DNA of 64,000 nt from contig CAVTPU010000004.1 of NCBI GenBank assembly GCA_963736695.1, forward strand, positions 1,302,001 through 1,366,000. The letters are read 5' to 3'. A program made the translations under genes and the position numbers. The notes under the pieces are model-generated. The model had not been told where the DNA came from, made no database searches, and saw nothing but the letters and a program-made list of their open reading frames with translations. Of the stretch, positions 53,425 to 62,008 are shown one piece after another. Position 1 is the first letter of the stretch. Every line of letters begins with the position of its first letter. The stretch is from CAVTPU01 sp963736695. Lineage in GTDB: Bacteria > Actinomycetota > Actinomycetes > Mycobacteriales > Micromonosporaceae.

Positions 53425-54509
53425 CTGTGAACATGCTCGCGACCGGCACCTTTCTGCCCGGTGATCCGATCGACAACGAACAGCTGGAGCGCTTGTGTGG
53501 GCCGTTGCCCGCCGATGTGTTGGCCGGGCTCGGTGTCGCGCGCCGACACTGGATGGTCGATGTCACCACGGGCGAACACACGACCAGCAACAGCAAGATG
53601 GCCGAGGCCGCCGCCCGGGTCGCTCTGGACAGGGCCGGGCTGCGACCACGCGACGTCGACCTGATCGTCCTGTCGACCGCCAGTCCGGAGTTTCACCTGC
53701 CGACGGCTGCCAGCTATGTGCAGGAGCACCTCGGGCTGTCGCACTGCGCGACGATCGAGCTTCGAGCCGGCTGCGTGGGCGCCGTGCAGGCCCTCGACAT
53801 CGCCCGCCGACAGTTGGCCGATGGGACGTTCCGAACGGCGTTGGTCATTGGAGTCGAGGCGATCTCTCCGATATTGGTTCCGATGTTTCATGGACTGGAC
53901 CCGTTCCGGGTGCGGATGCGTGACAGATTGTCCCTGTATAACTTCGGTGACGGTGCCGCCGCGGTCGTATTGCAGGCCGACGGGTCCAGCGCCGAGGGTC
54001 GCGGCAGTTGCGCCTTCGGCACCGCCTGCCTGGGCGGTGACCTCAAGCCCGGCATGCAGGTCGTCGGAGGCGGCACAGATCTGCCCTACGCTCAACAGTC
54101 TGCGCGCACTCGGCTGATAGACATCCGGCTCGACGCGTCGGGCGTCACCCGGCACGGACCACGGATATTGGTGACGGCGTTGCGGGATATGCTCGAACGC
54201 GCCGACCTCCGACTCTCTGATGTGGACGCGTTCGTGCTGCCGGAGGGAAACGCGGAGTATTTCAGCAGCGAGCTTGAGGCGGCCGGAATGTCGCGACAGG
54301 ACCATGAGCTGGTGCAGAGTCGGGTGGTGGAGAACCTGGCCGACGTGGCGGCGACCGGGTCGCCGGCGGTGCTGTTGGCGCTCGACGCTGGAGTGTCGCG
54401 GGGCCGAATTCGACCCCATGACACGGTGTTGCTACTTGGCATCGAAGCGAGCCGCTACGTCTACGCCGGACTGTCGCTGCGCTGGGATGAGCCGCTGGCC
54501 TCTCGATAG
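53421..54509 (+). CDS. KAS III-like protein with altered catalytic residues
   Basis: 362 residues; ATG 53421 overlaps the previous stop. Thiolase fold of the FabH class with Cys118 in LRAGCVGAVQ and NFGDGAAAVVL. Where FabH has PHQAN, this protein reads PEGNA, so the catalytic His is missing, and the later Asn region reads DVAATGSPAV. It may be an acyltransferase or starter-selecting enzyme rather than a condensing one. The 3' end overlaps the convergent SnoaL-like gene by 78 bp. Confidence 0.82.
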   Translation: MTVNMLATGTFLPGDPIDNEQLERLCGPLPADVLAGLGVARRHWMVDVTTGEHTTSNSKMAEAAARVALDRAGLRPRDVDLIVLSTASPEFHLPTAASYVQEHLGLSHCATIELRAGCVGAVQALDIARRQLADGTFRTALVIGVEAISPILVPMFHGLDPFRVRMRDRLSLYNFGDGAAAVVLQADGSSAEGRGSCAFGTACLGGDLKPGMQVVGGGTDLPYAQQSARTRLIDIRLDASGVTRHGPRILVTALRDMLERADLRLSDVDAFVLPEGNAEYFSSELEAAGMSRQDHELVQSRVVENLADVAATGSPAVLLALDAGVSRGRIRPHDTVLLLGIEASRYVYAGLSLRWDEPLASR

Positions 54510-54962
54510 TCGACGTCTCGCCCGCCGCCGAGCCGGCGAATCGTCGAGCCGCCGGACAGCGGCGACGGACTCCAGCGGACGCAGCATGATCGTCACGGCG
54601 CAGATGAAGCCGTCCTGGTCGAGCTCGAGAATGTCCACGCCGTTGAGCTGCGCACCCCGAACGCCCACCGCGTCGAAGAGCAGAACGTGGGTCTCGGCGG
54701 CACGCGGATCAACGCCGCCCGTGCTCGGACCCACATGTCCGACGTAGGTCAACCGCGCCAGGTTGGACATGGCGGCCCAGAGCATCAATTTCGTTGCCCG
54801 TACGCCGTGAAGTGGTTTCGCTGTTCGCGGACTGCGGAAACACACATCCTGGCGGAACAGTCCGTCGAGTGCGTCAGGATCGTTGGCTTGCATGGCGTGG
54901 CGGAAGCGTCCCACGGCATCGCTACATGTGTGCGCCGCGAAACCGGGTGAGGGCATGAACAC
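54432..54962 (-). CDS. SnoaL/NTF2-like fold protein
   Basis: GTG 54962, six bases after AGGAGG, gives 176 residues; ATG 54956 lies two codons inside. The cone-shaped NTF2 pattern is seen in VGRFRHAMQANDPDALDGLF and later NGVDILELDQDGFICAVTIMLRPLE. Members include polyketide cyclases, isomerases and non-enzymatic binders. The arginine-rich tail lies over the KAS III-like 3' end. A tailoring role in the adjacent cluster is possible. Confidence 0.72.
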   Translation of the reverse strand: MFMPSPGFAAHTCSDAVGRFRHAMQANDPDALDGLFRQDVCFRSPRTAKPLHGVRATKLMLWAAMSNLARLTYVGHVGPSTGGVDPRAAETHVLLFDAVGVRGAQLNGVDILELDQDGFICAVTIMLRPLESVAAVRRLDDSPARRRARRRLSRGQRLIPAQRQSGVDVAARFDAK

Positions 54963-55127
54963 GGCGACCCTCCTTTCCGGACCAGCCTCGCTGGCCGGCG
55001 AGGATCCGCACATCCCGGCTGTTTAGCCGTCTTGACAATTGTCCGACGACGCACCGGCCGGTTGTCACGCATATTCGTGCGATCGCAGGCGCAGCAGGTG
55101 CCGGCTCGGTCGGGTTAACGTTGGCGC

Positions 55128-56000
55128 ATGCCCATTCGATATCGAACCTCGCTCGAGGACAGCACCCGCTGGCAGGACATGCGATTCCGCGACGGAGACA
55201 TCGTTATCAGCGCGCCATCCAAGAGCGGCACTACCTGGGTGCAGATGATGTGCGCACTGCTGGTCTTTCAGACAACGACCCTCCCGGACCGGCTCGCCGA
55301 GTTGTCGCCGTGGTTGGACATGCGCCTGCGTCCCCCAGGAGCGGTGTGCGATCACCTTGAGACCCAACAACATCGGCGCTTCATGAAGACCCACACCCCC
55401 CTCGACGGCATACCAGTCCACGAAAACGTGACCTATGTCGTCGTCGGCCGAGACCCGCGCGAAGTGGCGGTCTCCCTCTATCACCAGCGCCACAACCTCA
55501 AAGCGGAGCTCCTCGAGGCCGGCCGCAGACGCGGCGTCGAGGAGCTAGGTCCACATGAGAGCATTAAGGCCTGGCTCGAGAGCAACGAATCGCCACAGCG
55601 AAATCTCGTCACGCTAAAGGGACTAGTGTGGCACCTCACCGACGCATGGTCGCGGCGCGCGCAACCCAACGTGGTCCTCCTCCACTATCGAAACCTGTCC
55701 GACGACCTCGACGCCCAGATGCGGACGCTGGCGGACCACCTCAGGATCGACATCGACGAGTCGACCTGGCCGACGCTGGTGGAAGCGGCGACTTTTCAGC
55801 AGATGCGAGGGCGCGCCGCGCAACTCGCTCCCGATCCGGACATCCTCGGCGACGCCACGCGTTTCTTTCGAACGGGACTATCCGGCGACTGGTCCACGTG
55901 GTTCACCGGAACCATGCGATCCGACTACAACACGCGCATCGCCGGCCTCGCCGAGCCCGAACTCATCCGCTGGCTGCATCACGGAACCGACCTTCTGTAA
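55128..56000 (+). CDS. PAPS-dependent sulfotransferase
   Basis: 290 residues. The PAPS 5'-phosphosulfate loop is PSKSGTTW near residue 30, the 3'-phosphate-binding region is VVVGRDPREVAVSLYHQ, and the C-terminal RFFRTGLSGDWSTWF matches the family RKGxxGDWKxxFT signature. Cytoplasmic. It transfers sulfate to a hydroxyl or amine acceptor. PAPS would come from CysD/CysNC encoded at 42514-45251, on the other side of the ketosynthase cluster, so the cluster product is a likely acceptor. Confidence 0.9.
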   Translation: MPIRYRTSLEDSTRWQDMRFRDGDIVISAPSKSGTTWVQMMCALLVFQTTTLPDRLAELSPWLDMRLRPPGAVCDHLETQQHRRFMKTHTPLDGIPVHENVTYVVVGRDPREVAVSLYHQRHNLKAELLEAGRRRGVEELGPHESIKAWLESNESPQRNLVTLKGLVWHLTDAWSRRAQPNVVLLHYRNLSDDLDAQMRTLADHLRIDIDESTWPTLVEAATFQQMRGRAAQLAPDPDILGDATRFFRTGLSGDWSTWFTGTMRSDYNTRIAGLAEPELIRWLHHGTDLL

Positions 56001-56081
56001 CGGCCGTCACCGAACTCGACCGGACCACCGACCTAACGTGTGGTCTCCCGACCGACACACTCAGCAAAGGAGCTGGTCACC

Positions 56082-56537
56082 GTGACCACACAGACCGAAG
56101 ACCACGCCATGCGAACCGGCCTCGTTCCAGGCGTGGCCGCTGGCGTCGCCGGCGGACTGGCCGGCGGAGTCATGTTCGGTGTCCTCATGCAGATGATGGA
56201 CATGATGCCGATGGTCGCCGGACTGGTGGGCAGCACATCGGTGGCCGTCGGCTGGGTGGCGCACCTGGCGATCTCCGCGTTCCTCGGCGCGACCTTCGTG
56301 GTGTTCGGCCGGTGGGCCACCACACCCGCGACCGGAGCGCTGCTCGGCATGGGCTACGGCTTCGTCTGGTGGATCCTCGGCGCGCTGCTCATCATGCCCG
56401 CGAAACTCGGCATGACCGACATGATCTTCCACGTCGGCACCACACAGTGGCAGTCACTCATGGGTCACCTCCTATTTGGGCTGGTCCTGGGTCTCGTCTA
56501 CGCAGTGCTGGGCACCCGACTCGCCCGCCGCGCATAA
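56082..56537 (+). CDS. small polytopic membrane protein
   Basis: GTG 56082 with AAAGGAG nine bases upstream gives 151 residues. Four hydrophobic helices, the first rich in Gly and Ala (GVAAGVAGGLAGGVMFGVLM), met by Met-rich MMDMMPM. Many Met and His could hint at metal contact, but no family is recognised. Followed by a perfect hairpin terminator. Confidence 0.7.
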   Translation: MTTQTEDHAMRTGLVPGVAAGVAGGLAGGVMFGVLMQMMDMMPMVAGLVGSTSVAVGWVAHLAISAFLGATFVVFGRWATTPATGALLGMGYGFVWWILGALLIMPAKLGMTDMIFHVGTTQWQSLMGHLLFGLVLGLVYAVLGTRLARRA

Positions 56538-56556
56538 CCGACCATGACGACACCAC

Positions 56557-56587
56557 GAGTCGGGGCCGACACGGTTGGCCCCGACTC
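56557..56587 (+). terminator. perfect 11-bp hairpin terminator
   Basis: GAGTCGGGGCC (56557-56567) and GGCCCCGACTC (56577-56587) pair perfectly around a 9-nt loop, 20 bp after the preceding stop. Its presence argues that the Crp/Fnr gene starts downstream at 56673 and not at ATG 56544. Confidence 0.85.
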
Positions 56588-56672
56588 ACCCGATCCGTCG
56601 TACTGTCTCGTAGAGGGGTTGCCCAACCACCCCCCGCCATGGGCGCCGGGGCGACGTGAGGAGACACATCGG

Positions 56673-57398
56673 GTGGAACGCATAGCACGCGACCGGACCG
56701 TCCTCGACGACCGGCTATGCCTGCTCGCCGAGGTCGACATCTTTGCCGACCTGTCCGAAACCGAGATGCGTGCCATCGCCGAAGCAGCCCCGATGCGCAC
56801 CTATCACGGCGGCGAGATGCTCTTCACCCCGCACCAGCGGGTCGAGGCGTTGTTCATGCTCAGACGCGGCCGCGTCCGGATCTTCCGAGTCTCACCGGAC
56901 GGTCGGGTGCTCACCACGGCGATCATCACCCCCGGAACCATCTTCGGCGAGATGGTGCTGCTCGGCCAACGCATGTATGACAACCACGCCGAAGCGCTGG
57001 ACGACGCGACGGCATGTGTCATGAACCGCGCCGACGTGCACCGATTCCTGCTCTCCGACCCGCGCATCGCCGCGCGGATCGCGGAGATCCTCGGCTCGCG
57101 GCTGGCCGAAATGGAACACCGCCTGTCCGAAGCCATCTTCAAAACCGTGCCTCAACGGGTCGCGGCCACCCTGCTCACCCTCGCCCCGGAACCCACTCGT
57201 CGACCTGGCCTGCTCTCCTCGGGGCAGCGCCCGATCTCCATCACCCACGAGCAGCTCGCCGCACTGGTGGGCACCTCCCGGGAGACCGTCACCAAGGCCC
57301 TCGGCGCGCTCGCCGAACGCGAGGTCATCAAACTGCACCGAGGCAAGATCACCGTCCTGGACCGCCCCCGGCTCGCCGACGAAGGAGCCTGCGTCTGA
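56673..57398 (+). CDS. Crp/Fnr family transcriptional regulator
   Basis: 241 residues from GTG 56673 (GTGAGGAG upstream); an ATG at 56544 would run through the terminator hairpin. A cyclic-nucleotide-binding beta roll (LFMLRRGRVRIFRVSPDGR, then GTIFGEMVLLGQ) is followed by a winged helix (ITHEQLAALVGTSRETVTKALGAL). No Fnr-type cysteine cluster at the N-terminus. Regulon unknown. Confidence 0.88.
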   Translation: MERIARDRTVLDDRLCLLAEVDIFADLSETEMRAIAEAAPMRTYHGGEMLFTPHQRVEALFMLRRGRVRIFRVSPDGRVLTTAIITPGTIFGEMVLLGQRMYDNHAEALDDATACVMNRADVHRFLLSDPRIAARIAEILGSRLAEMEHRLSEAIFKTVPQRVAATLLTLAPEPTRRPGLLSSGQRPISITHEQLAALVGTSRETVTKALGALAEREVIKLHRGKITVLDRPRLADEGACV

Positions 57399-57440
57399 AA
57401 ACGCCTCGACGACGACCGACGCCGCTGGCAATCTACGAGG

Positions 57441-58139
57441 GTGTCACATGAACAGACGCAACTCCGGGTCGGCGGCGACGATCCGCACCTGTCCAGCCGG
57501 CTCAGCGACGAACTCGACGTGGTCAACCTCGCCGCTACCGGGGCGGATGACCAAGCCAGCCTGACCGTCTCGATCACCGAACGGGGCGAGCTCATCGCCG
57601 GCCTGGCAGGCTGGACCTGGGGCGGTGGCGCGGGCATCGAGATGATGTGGGTGCGCGCCGACCGACGCGGCTCCGGCATTGGTCGCCAGGTCGTCATGGC
57701 CGCCGAGGCGGAGGCGACGAGGCGCGGCTGCACGGACATCAGCGTCACCTCGTTCACGTTTCAGGCACCAGGTTTCTATCAGCGTCTGGGATACGTCGTC
57801 ACCGGTCACCGATTTGCCATGCCTGCCGGTGCAGCCGACGTCGTTATGTGGAAGAGCCTGACAAACCATGATTGGGTACGGGTCGCCGCAGTCGTCGACT
57901 TCGACGGTGATCTCGACAGCGGGCGGTCCTATGAGGACACCGCGCTGTCGTTGGTGGCCGCGCACGGTGGGCGGGTCGACCTACGCGAGCTCAGCGCCGA
58001 TAGGCGTACGGAGGTGCATGTGTTGTGGTTTCCGGATCGCGCCGCCTATGAGGCGTTTGTGGCCGATCCGGCGCGCATCGCGGCCCGACCCGAACGAGGG
58101 GTGAGTTCGCGTCTTATCGTTCTCTCCGCTGGAGTCTGA
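57441..58139 (+). CDS. GNAT acetyltransferase fused to DUF1330-like domain
   Basis: 232 residues from GTG 57441. Residues about 1-145 are a GNAT domain with the acetyl-CoA loop RADRRGSGIGRQVV and GFYQRLGYVVTGH. Residues about 150-232 (VAAVVDFDGDL, VLWFPDRAAYEAFVADP) resemble the small alpha-beta barrel of DUF1330. The fusion is uncommon in my experience. Acceptor unknown. Its end overlaps, in antisense, the decayed tail of the LRR gene. Confidence 0.75.
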   Translation: MSHEQTQLRVGGDDPHLSSRLSDELDVVNLAATGADDQASLTVSITERGELIAGLAGWTWGGGAGIEMMWVRADRRGSGIGRQVVMAAEAEATRRGCTDISVTSFTFQAPGFYQRLGYVVTGHRFAMPAGAADVVMWKSLTNHDWVRVAAVVDFDGDLDSGRSYEDTALSLVAAHGGRVDLRELSADRRTEVHVLWFPDRAAYEAFVADPARIAARPERGVSSRLIVLSAGV

Positions 58140-58300
58140 TCCCCTGCGAGGTGCCAACTCCCGGTCCGCTGACTGTTTTCTGACGGGTCAGGAAGGAACG
58201 TAGCCCGTCGGCGCCCGTGCGATATGCGGCGTCGAGGTCAGGTGTCAACGGATTGTTGTGCAGCAGCATCCGAACCCGCGGGGTCTTCGCCAGCGAGGCG
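58114..58300 (-). pseudogene. out-of-frame C-terminal tail of the first LRR gene
   Basis: On the minus strand, one frame reads LLHNNPLTPDLDAAYRTG and then DGLRSFLTRQ, ending at a TAA at 58116-58114. The same tail is in frame in the neighbouring LRR gene (DNPLAPALGAAYRAG, DGLRSFLTRQ). Here it is shifted relative to the LRR reading frame, so a single-base indel near 58290-58300 seems to have truncated the protein. Confidence 0.7.
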
Positions 58301-58756
58301 GGTAAGGTTCTCGATCCAATCCGGCAACTCTGTCAACCGGTTGGCCTTCAGATGAAGCCTCGTGAGCGAGGTGAGATTTCTCAGTGACTCAGGCAACACC
58401 GTCAGTTGGTTGCCAGCCAGGTGGAGGTAGGTGAGGGACGTGAGATTCCCGATCGACTCCGGCAACGCCGTCAACCGGTTGCCACCCAGCTCGAGGAATT
58501 GGAGGGAGGTGAGATTTCCCAACGACTCAGGCAACTCCGTCAGTTGGTTGCCAGCCAGGCTGAGCTTGATGAGCGAAGTGAGATTTCCCAACGACTCAGG
58601 CAACACCGACAACCAGTTACGGCTCAGAGCGAGGTGGCGGAGAGACTGAAGGTTCCCGATCGACTCCGGCAACTGTGTGAGCCCCATGCTCGATAGGCGT
58701 AGAGAGGTCACTCTGGTCCTCGCCGCCTCCGCAATACGTTTCTCTACATCGGACAA
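58238..58756 (-). CDS. leucine-rich-repeat protein, C-terminus lost by frameshift
   Basis: 172 residues: an N-terminal segment SDVEKRIAEAARTRVTSL shared with the other two LRR genes, then five to six LRR units of 23 residues (LPESLGNLTSLxxLxLxGNxLT). No signal peptide or membrane helix, so cytoplasmic. The last 20 residues (AGEDPAGSDAAAQQSVDT) are unlike the paralogue, and the expected tail lies in another frame, so this form is probably a frameshift product. Confidence 0.75.
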   Translation of the reverse strand: MSDVEKRIAEAARTRVTSLRLSSMGLTQLPESIGNLQSLRHLALSRNWLSVLPESLGNLTSLIKLSLAGNQLTELPESLGNLTSLQFLELGGNRLTALPESIGNLTSLTYLHLAGNQLTVLPESLRNLTSLTRLHLKANRLTELPDWIENLTRLAGEDPAGSDAAAQQSVDT

Positions 58757-58884
58757 GTTCGTGTTCCATCCTCACCATGATCCGCTATCAGATAGTAATC
58801 GGCCGATTCACCTCTAGCCGAGGCTGCAAGGCAGCCAACTGACCTGGTGAATCGCGGAAGCACCGACTGACGTGAGATGCCAAC

Positions 58885-59952
58885 TTACGGCTCGTTCTCG
58901 GACTGTTCCTGACGGGTCAGGAACGAACGTAGCCCGTCCCACCCCGCGCGATAGGCGGCCCCGAGCGCAGGAGCCAGCGGGTTGTCGTCCAGAGTCAGCC
59001 CGCTCAGCTGGAGCTGCGCAAACGTGGCAGGGACCATCCCTAACTGGTTACGCTCCAGGCGAAGGCTAATGAGGGAGGTGAGATTCCCGATCGACTCCGG
59101 CAACGACGTCAACCGGTTGTCACTCAGGCGGAGGCCGTTAAGGGAAGCGAGGCACCCGATCGACTCCGGCACCACCGACAACTGGTTGCCACCCAACCGG
59201 AGACCGGTGAGAGACGTGAGGTTGCCGATCCAACCTGGCAGTTCTGTTAGCAGATTGCCTCCCAGAGCGAGAAAGGTGAGGGAAATCAGACCACTGATCG
59301 AGACTGGGACCTCCACAAACCGGTTGCCGCCCAGCGAAAGGTGAGTGAGAGAAACGAGACCGCCGACCGAGCCCGGCAACGACGTCAACCGGTTGCCTCC
59401 CAGCGTAAGCCGTTTAAGAGACGTGAGGTTCCCAATCGACTCCGGCAACACCGACAACCGGTTGCCCCCCAGGGTAAGCCGCACAAGGGACGTAAGGTTC
59501 CCGATCCAATCCGGCAAGACAGGAAGCCGATTTCCCTCCAAAACAATCTCAGTGAGGGAGGCGAGGTTCCCGATCGAGTCAGGCAACACGGACAACCGAT
59601 TTCGTTCCGAACCGAGATAGGTCAGGGAGGTGAGTTCTCCAATCGCCTCCGGCAACACCATCAACCGGTTGCGGCCCACGAAAAGGTAATTGAGGGAGCT
59701 GAGGTTCCCGATCGACTGAGGCAACACCGCCAACCGGTTTCCGGCCAGGCTGAGCGCCGTGAGAGACGTAAGGTTCCCGATCGACCCGGGCACCACCGAC
59801 AAGCGGTTATACGACACGTCGAGATGGGTGAGGGACGTGAGGTTCCCGATCGACTCCGGCAACTCCGTGAGCCCCATGCACGACAGGCTCAGTGACGTCG
59901 CGTTGGTCCTGGCCGTCTCAGCAATGCAATCCTCCACATCGGACAGTCTCAT
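58885..59952 (-). CDS. leucine-rich-repeat protein
   Basis: ATG 59952 overlaps the upstream TPR-like gene's stop (ATGA); 355 residues. About 13 LRR units of 23 residues with consensus LPxSIGNLTSLxxLxLxGNRL follow an N-terminal DVEDCIAETARTNATSL helix. The C-terminal cap is NPLAPALGAAYRAG then GLRSFLTRQEQ. The pattern resembles the LRR part of bacterial Roc-COR proteins, but no GTPase domain follows. Protein-binding scaffold; partner perhaps the co-translated TPR protein. Confidence 0.85.
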   Translation of the reverse strand: MRLSDVEDCIAETARTNATSLSLSCMGLTELPESIGNLTSLTHLDVSYNRLSVVPGSIGNLTSLTALSLAGNRLAVLPQSIGNLSSLNYLFVGRNRLMVLPEAIGELTSLTYLGSERNRLSVLPDSIGNLASLTEIVLEGNRLPVLPDWIGNLTSLVRLTLGGNRLSVLPESIGNLTSLKRLTLGGNRLTSLPGSVGGLVSLTHLSLGGNRFVEVPVSISGLISLTFLALGGNLLTELPGWIGNLTSLTGLRLGGNQLSVVPESIGCLASLNGLRLSDNRLTSLPESIGNLTSLISLRLERNQLGMVPATFAQLQLSGLTLDDNPLAPALGAAYRAGWDGLRSFLTRQEQSENEP

Positions 59953-60929
59953 GCTCGCCCCTGCCTTGATCCGATGGATGGGTTGATGGCGTGCGCTACC
60001 CGCAGGCAGGCCAACCCCTTGTCGCGCTCTCCCCGAAGCAGATATAGACGGCCCAGATCGTCGAGCGCACGATCGATGTTCGAAGATGAGTCGGCTGACA
60101 ATCGGGCAATACTCGCATCCCGCGCCGCAGGCTCGTCCCCACACAACAGCGCCAGCGCTACGGTAGTCTCCAGCGCGTACAACATGGAGTGCCTGGTCCA
60201 CAACGGCACGGCCGTGCCGGCCAGTCGCAGCGCCGCCGTGAGATCGTTCAGGCTCAACGCCTCCACCAGAAGATACAAGATGTCGGCGTGGGCACGACTG
60301 CCCTGAGGCACCTGGTCGAGGCACCGAACCGCCCACCCATTCACCTCGCCGATCCGACCGGCGTCCAGCAGCATCCTCGCCCGGATATACCAGGTCGGCC
60401 AGCTGTCCGGCGCATATGCGGTCATCGCGTCGATCGTGAAGTCGTCGACGTCGCAGAAATATCCGTTGGTGATCTCGTCCAGCATGATGTTGTAGGCAAA
60501 CTCGGCGCACGGACCGCCGGCCGAGACGAGATGACACGCCACACTGGAATCCGCGTCAACCACGCGTGCCACGGTGAGCGCGCCGTCGCGCAGTTCCCAT
60601 CGGTCAACAAAGCCACAATACTCGTCATCGAGATAGAACAGCGCGTCGTGCAGGTGCGGCGCGGCAGCAGTGACCAGCTCCCGTACGTCGTCGTAGTCGC
60701 CTTTTCCTCCGGTTTTGATCGCCACAAAGGCCCGGCCCGACACCGGAAGTTGGTAGCCGATGCCCTCCGCAGTCTCGACAAACCGACGCGCCCCGGCCAG
60801 ACCGGCATATCGCACGTCGGGCGGGAATGCCCGGGCGACGTGTTCGCACTGACCGTCGCGGATGTCGATGACCGCACCAACCGCGCTGAGATATGGCTCG
60901 ACCTGGATTACCCGGTGGATGTTACCCAC
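59949..60929 (-). CDS. hypothetical protein with TPR-like C-terminal half
   Basis: 326 residues. The first 150 residues form an unrecognised domain of mixed alpha/beta character; from about residue 165 alanine- and leucine-rich helix pairs (WYIRARMLLDAGRIGEVNGWAVRCL, ALDDLGRLYLLRGERDKGLACLR) look like TPR units. No catalytic motif or export signal. Overlaps the gene before by 8 bp and the LRR gene after by 4 bp. Confidence 0.65.
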   Translation of the reverse strand: MGNIHRVIQVEPYLSAVGAVIDIRDGQCEHVARAFPPDVRYAGLAGARRFVETAEGIGYQLPVSGRAFVAIKTGGKGDYDDVRELVTAAAPHLHDALFYLDDEYCGFVDRWELRDGALTVARVVDADSSVACHLVSAGGPCAEFAYNIMLDEITNGYFCDVDDFTIDAMTAYAPDSWPTWYIRARMLLDAGRIGEVNGWAVRCLDQVPQGSRAHADILYLLVEALSLNDLTAALRLAGTAVPLWTRHSMLYALETTVALALLCGDEPAARDASIARLSADSSSNIDRALDDLGRLYLLRGERDKGLACLRVAHAINPSIGSRQGRA

Positions 60930-61833
60930 GACGCACCGTCGGTCGTGTGATCTCCAAGAGGTCGGCGGCCAGTCCGGATCTGTCCGCCGAGGCCAGTCCG
61001 GCCGCGACCGCCACGAGGTTGCGAGTCGTCCACGCTGGCAGCTCGAGATAGTTCAGCGCCTCGTCGAGCTCCCCCACGCGCATGAGCGCGATGCCGAGGG
61101 CGCGGCTTCGATCAGGTCTCTTGCCGCACTCATAGGCACTCCGATATGCCGCCACCGATCCGGCATAGTCGCCGAGAGCGTGCCGGGCATACCCGATTGC
61201 GGTGAAGGCCTCTGCTCTGAGGTGGTCCCGGGTGGCCGTGGCGACAGCGCGTTCTGCGTGCTCGGTCGCCTCAACATGATGGCCGAGAGCATTGAGCAGC
61301 CGGGCACAGTGGGCGTGGGCGTCGAACCGATCCGGACACAAGCGGGCTGCGGCGCGAGCCCCGTCGAGCACCCACTCCTCGATCTCACTGCCGAAGTGCA
61401 CCTGGGCGAGGGAAGAGGCACCAACCAACAGCGCCTCGTACGCGCGATCCACAGTGCACACATCGGTGAGATAGCCGGCCCAGGTGCCAGGGGGGTCATA
61501 GACCTCGACTCTGTCGTCAACATGAACCGCCGGGCCACCGGGGAACAGGAACGCGGCGGGCTCGACGTGTCCGCACAAGAGGTCGACCGCGTCGAGGATC
61601 GCTTGACTGCTCGACCCAGAGACGGTGACGATATCGGGACCGGCGTCGCCGAGGTCGACCGACCCGCCGTCGAGATTGACTCCTGGAAGAAAGACCTCCG
61701 TCGCAGCGGTTGCGGTCGACACGTGGGGCTCCGTCGCGGCAATGGCCGCAACCTCGTGTTCGGCCCCAGCCCTCACGAAGAACAGCACATGACGGGCCGC
61801 CGCCACCGGACTCCACTGGACAAGACAACTCAC
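60922..61833 (-). CDS. hypothetical protein with TPR-like repeats
   Basis: From GTG 61833 the product has 303 residues; longer readings up to 61944 are possible, and no strong ribosome site decides. The N-terminal half is unrecognised; the C-terminal half has TPR-like helices (ARLLNALGHHVEATEHAERAV, AIGYARHALGDYAGSVAAYRSAY). Similar in layout to the next gene, so the two may be old paralogues. First gene of the TPR-TPR-LRR operon. Confidence 0.62.
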   Translation of the reverse strand: MSCLVQWSPVAAARHVLFFVRAGAEHEVAAIAATEPHVSTATAATEVFLPGVNLDGGSVDLGDAGPDIVTVSGSSSQAILDAVDLLCGHVEPAAFLFPGGPAVHVDDRVEVYDPPGTWAGYLTDVCTVDRAYEALLVGASSLAQVHFGSEIEEWVLDGARAAARLCPDRFDAHAHCARLLNALGHHVEATEHAERAVATATRDHLRAEAFTAIGYARHALGDYAGSVAAYRSAYECGKRPDRSRALGIALMRVGELDEALNYLELPAWTTRNLVAVAAGLASADRSGLAADLLEITRPTVRRG

Positions 61834-62008
61834 GGTGGCGCACTCTACGCCATGTGCAGGCGTTCGACGATCGAGATGGGATTGCTCCAGCCTGGGCGTT
61901 GGGGAGTCACAACCCCCGTTCCCCCGCGATACGCATCGCCGCATCGACTAACATTGGCTCCGTCGGGTTGAGTCCGATAGTGGATCGTCGTGAGGACGGA
62001 GCGCACGA

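Noticed and set aside
46297..54509. Classical aromatic type II PKS cluster
   Set aside because: No aromatase or cyclase of that type, but a reductase and dehydratase-like pair are present, and the CLF-like proteins lack the usual Gln in the Cys position.
56544..56672. 43-residue N-terminal extension of the Crp/Fnr protein from ATG 56544
   Set aside because: This stretch contains a perfect hairpin terminator and low-complexity codons; GTG 56673 has a ribosome site and fits family length.
58300..59900. Regular ~69-bp periodicity looking like tandem DNA repeats or a CRISPR-like array
   Set aside because: The period is exactly 23 codons and translates to leucine-rich repeats; units vary and are not separated by unique spacers.
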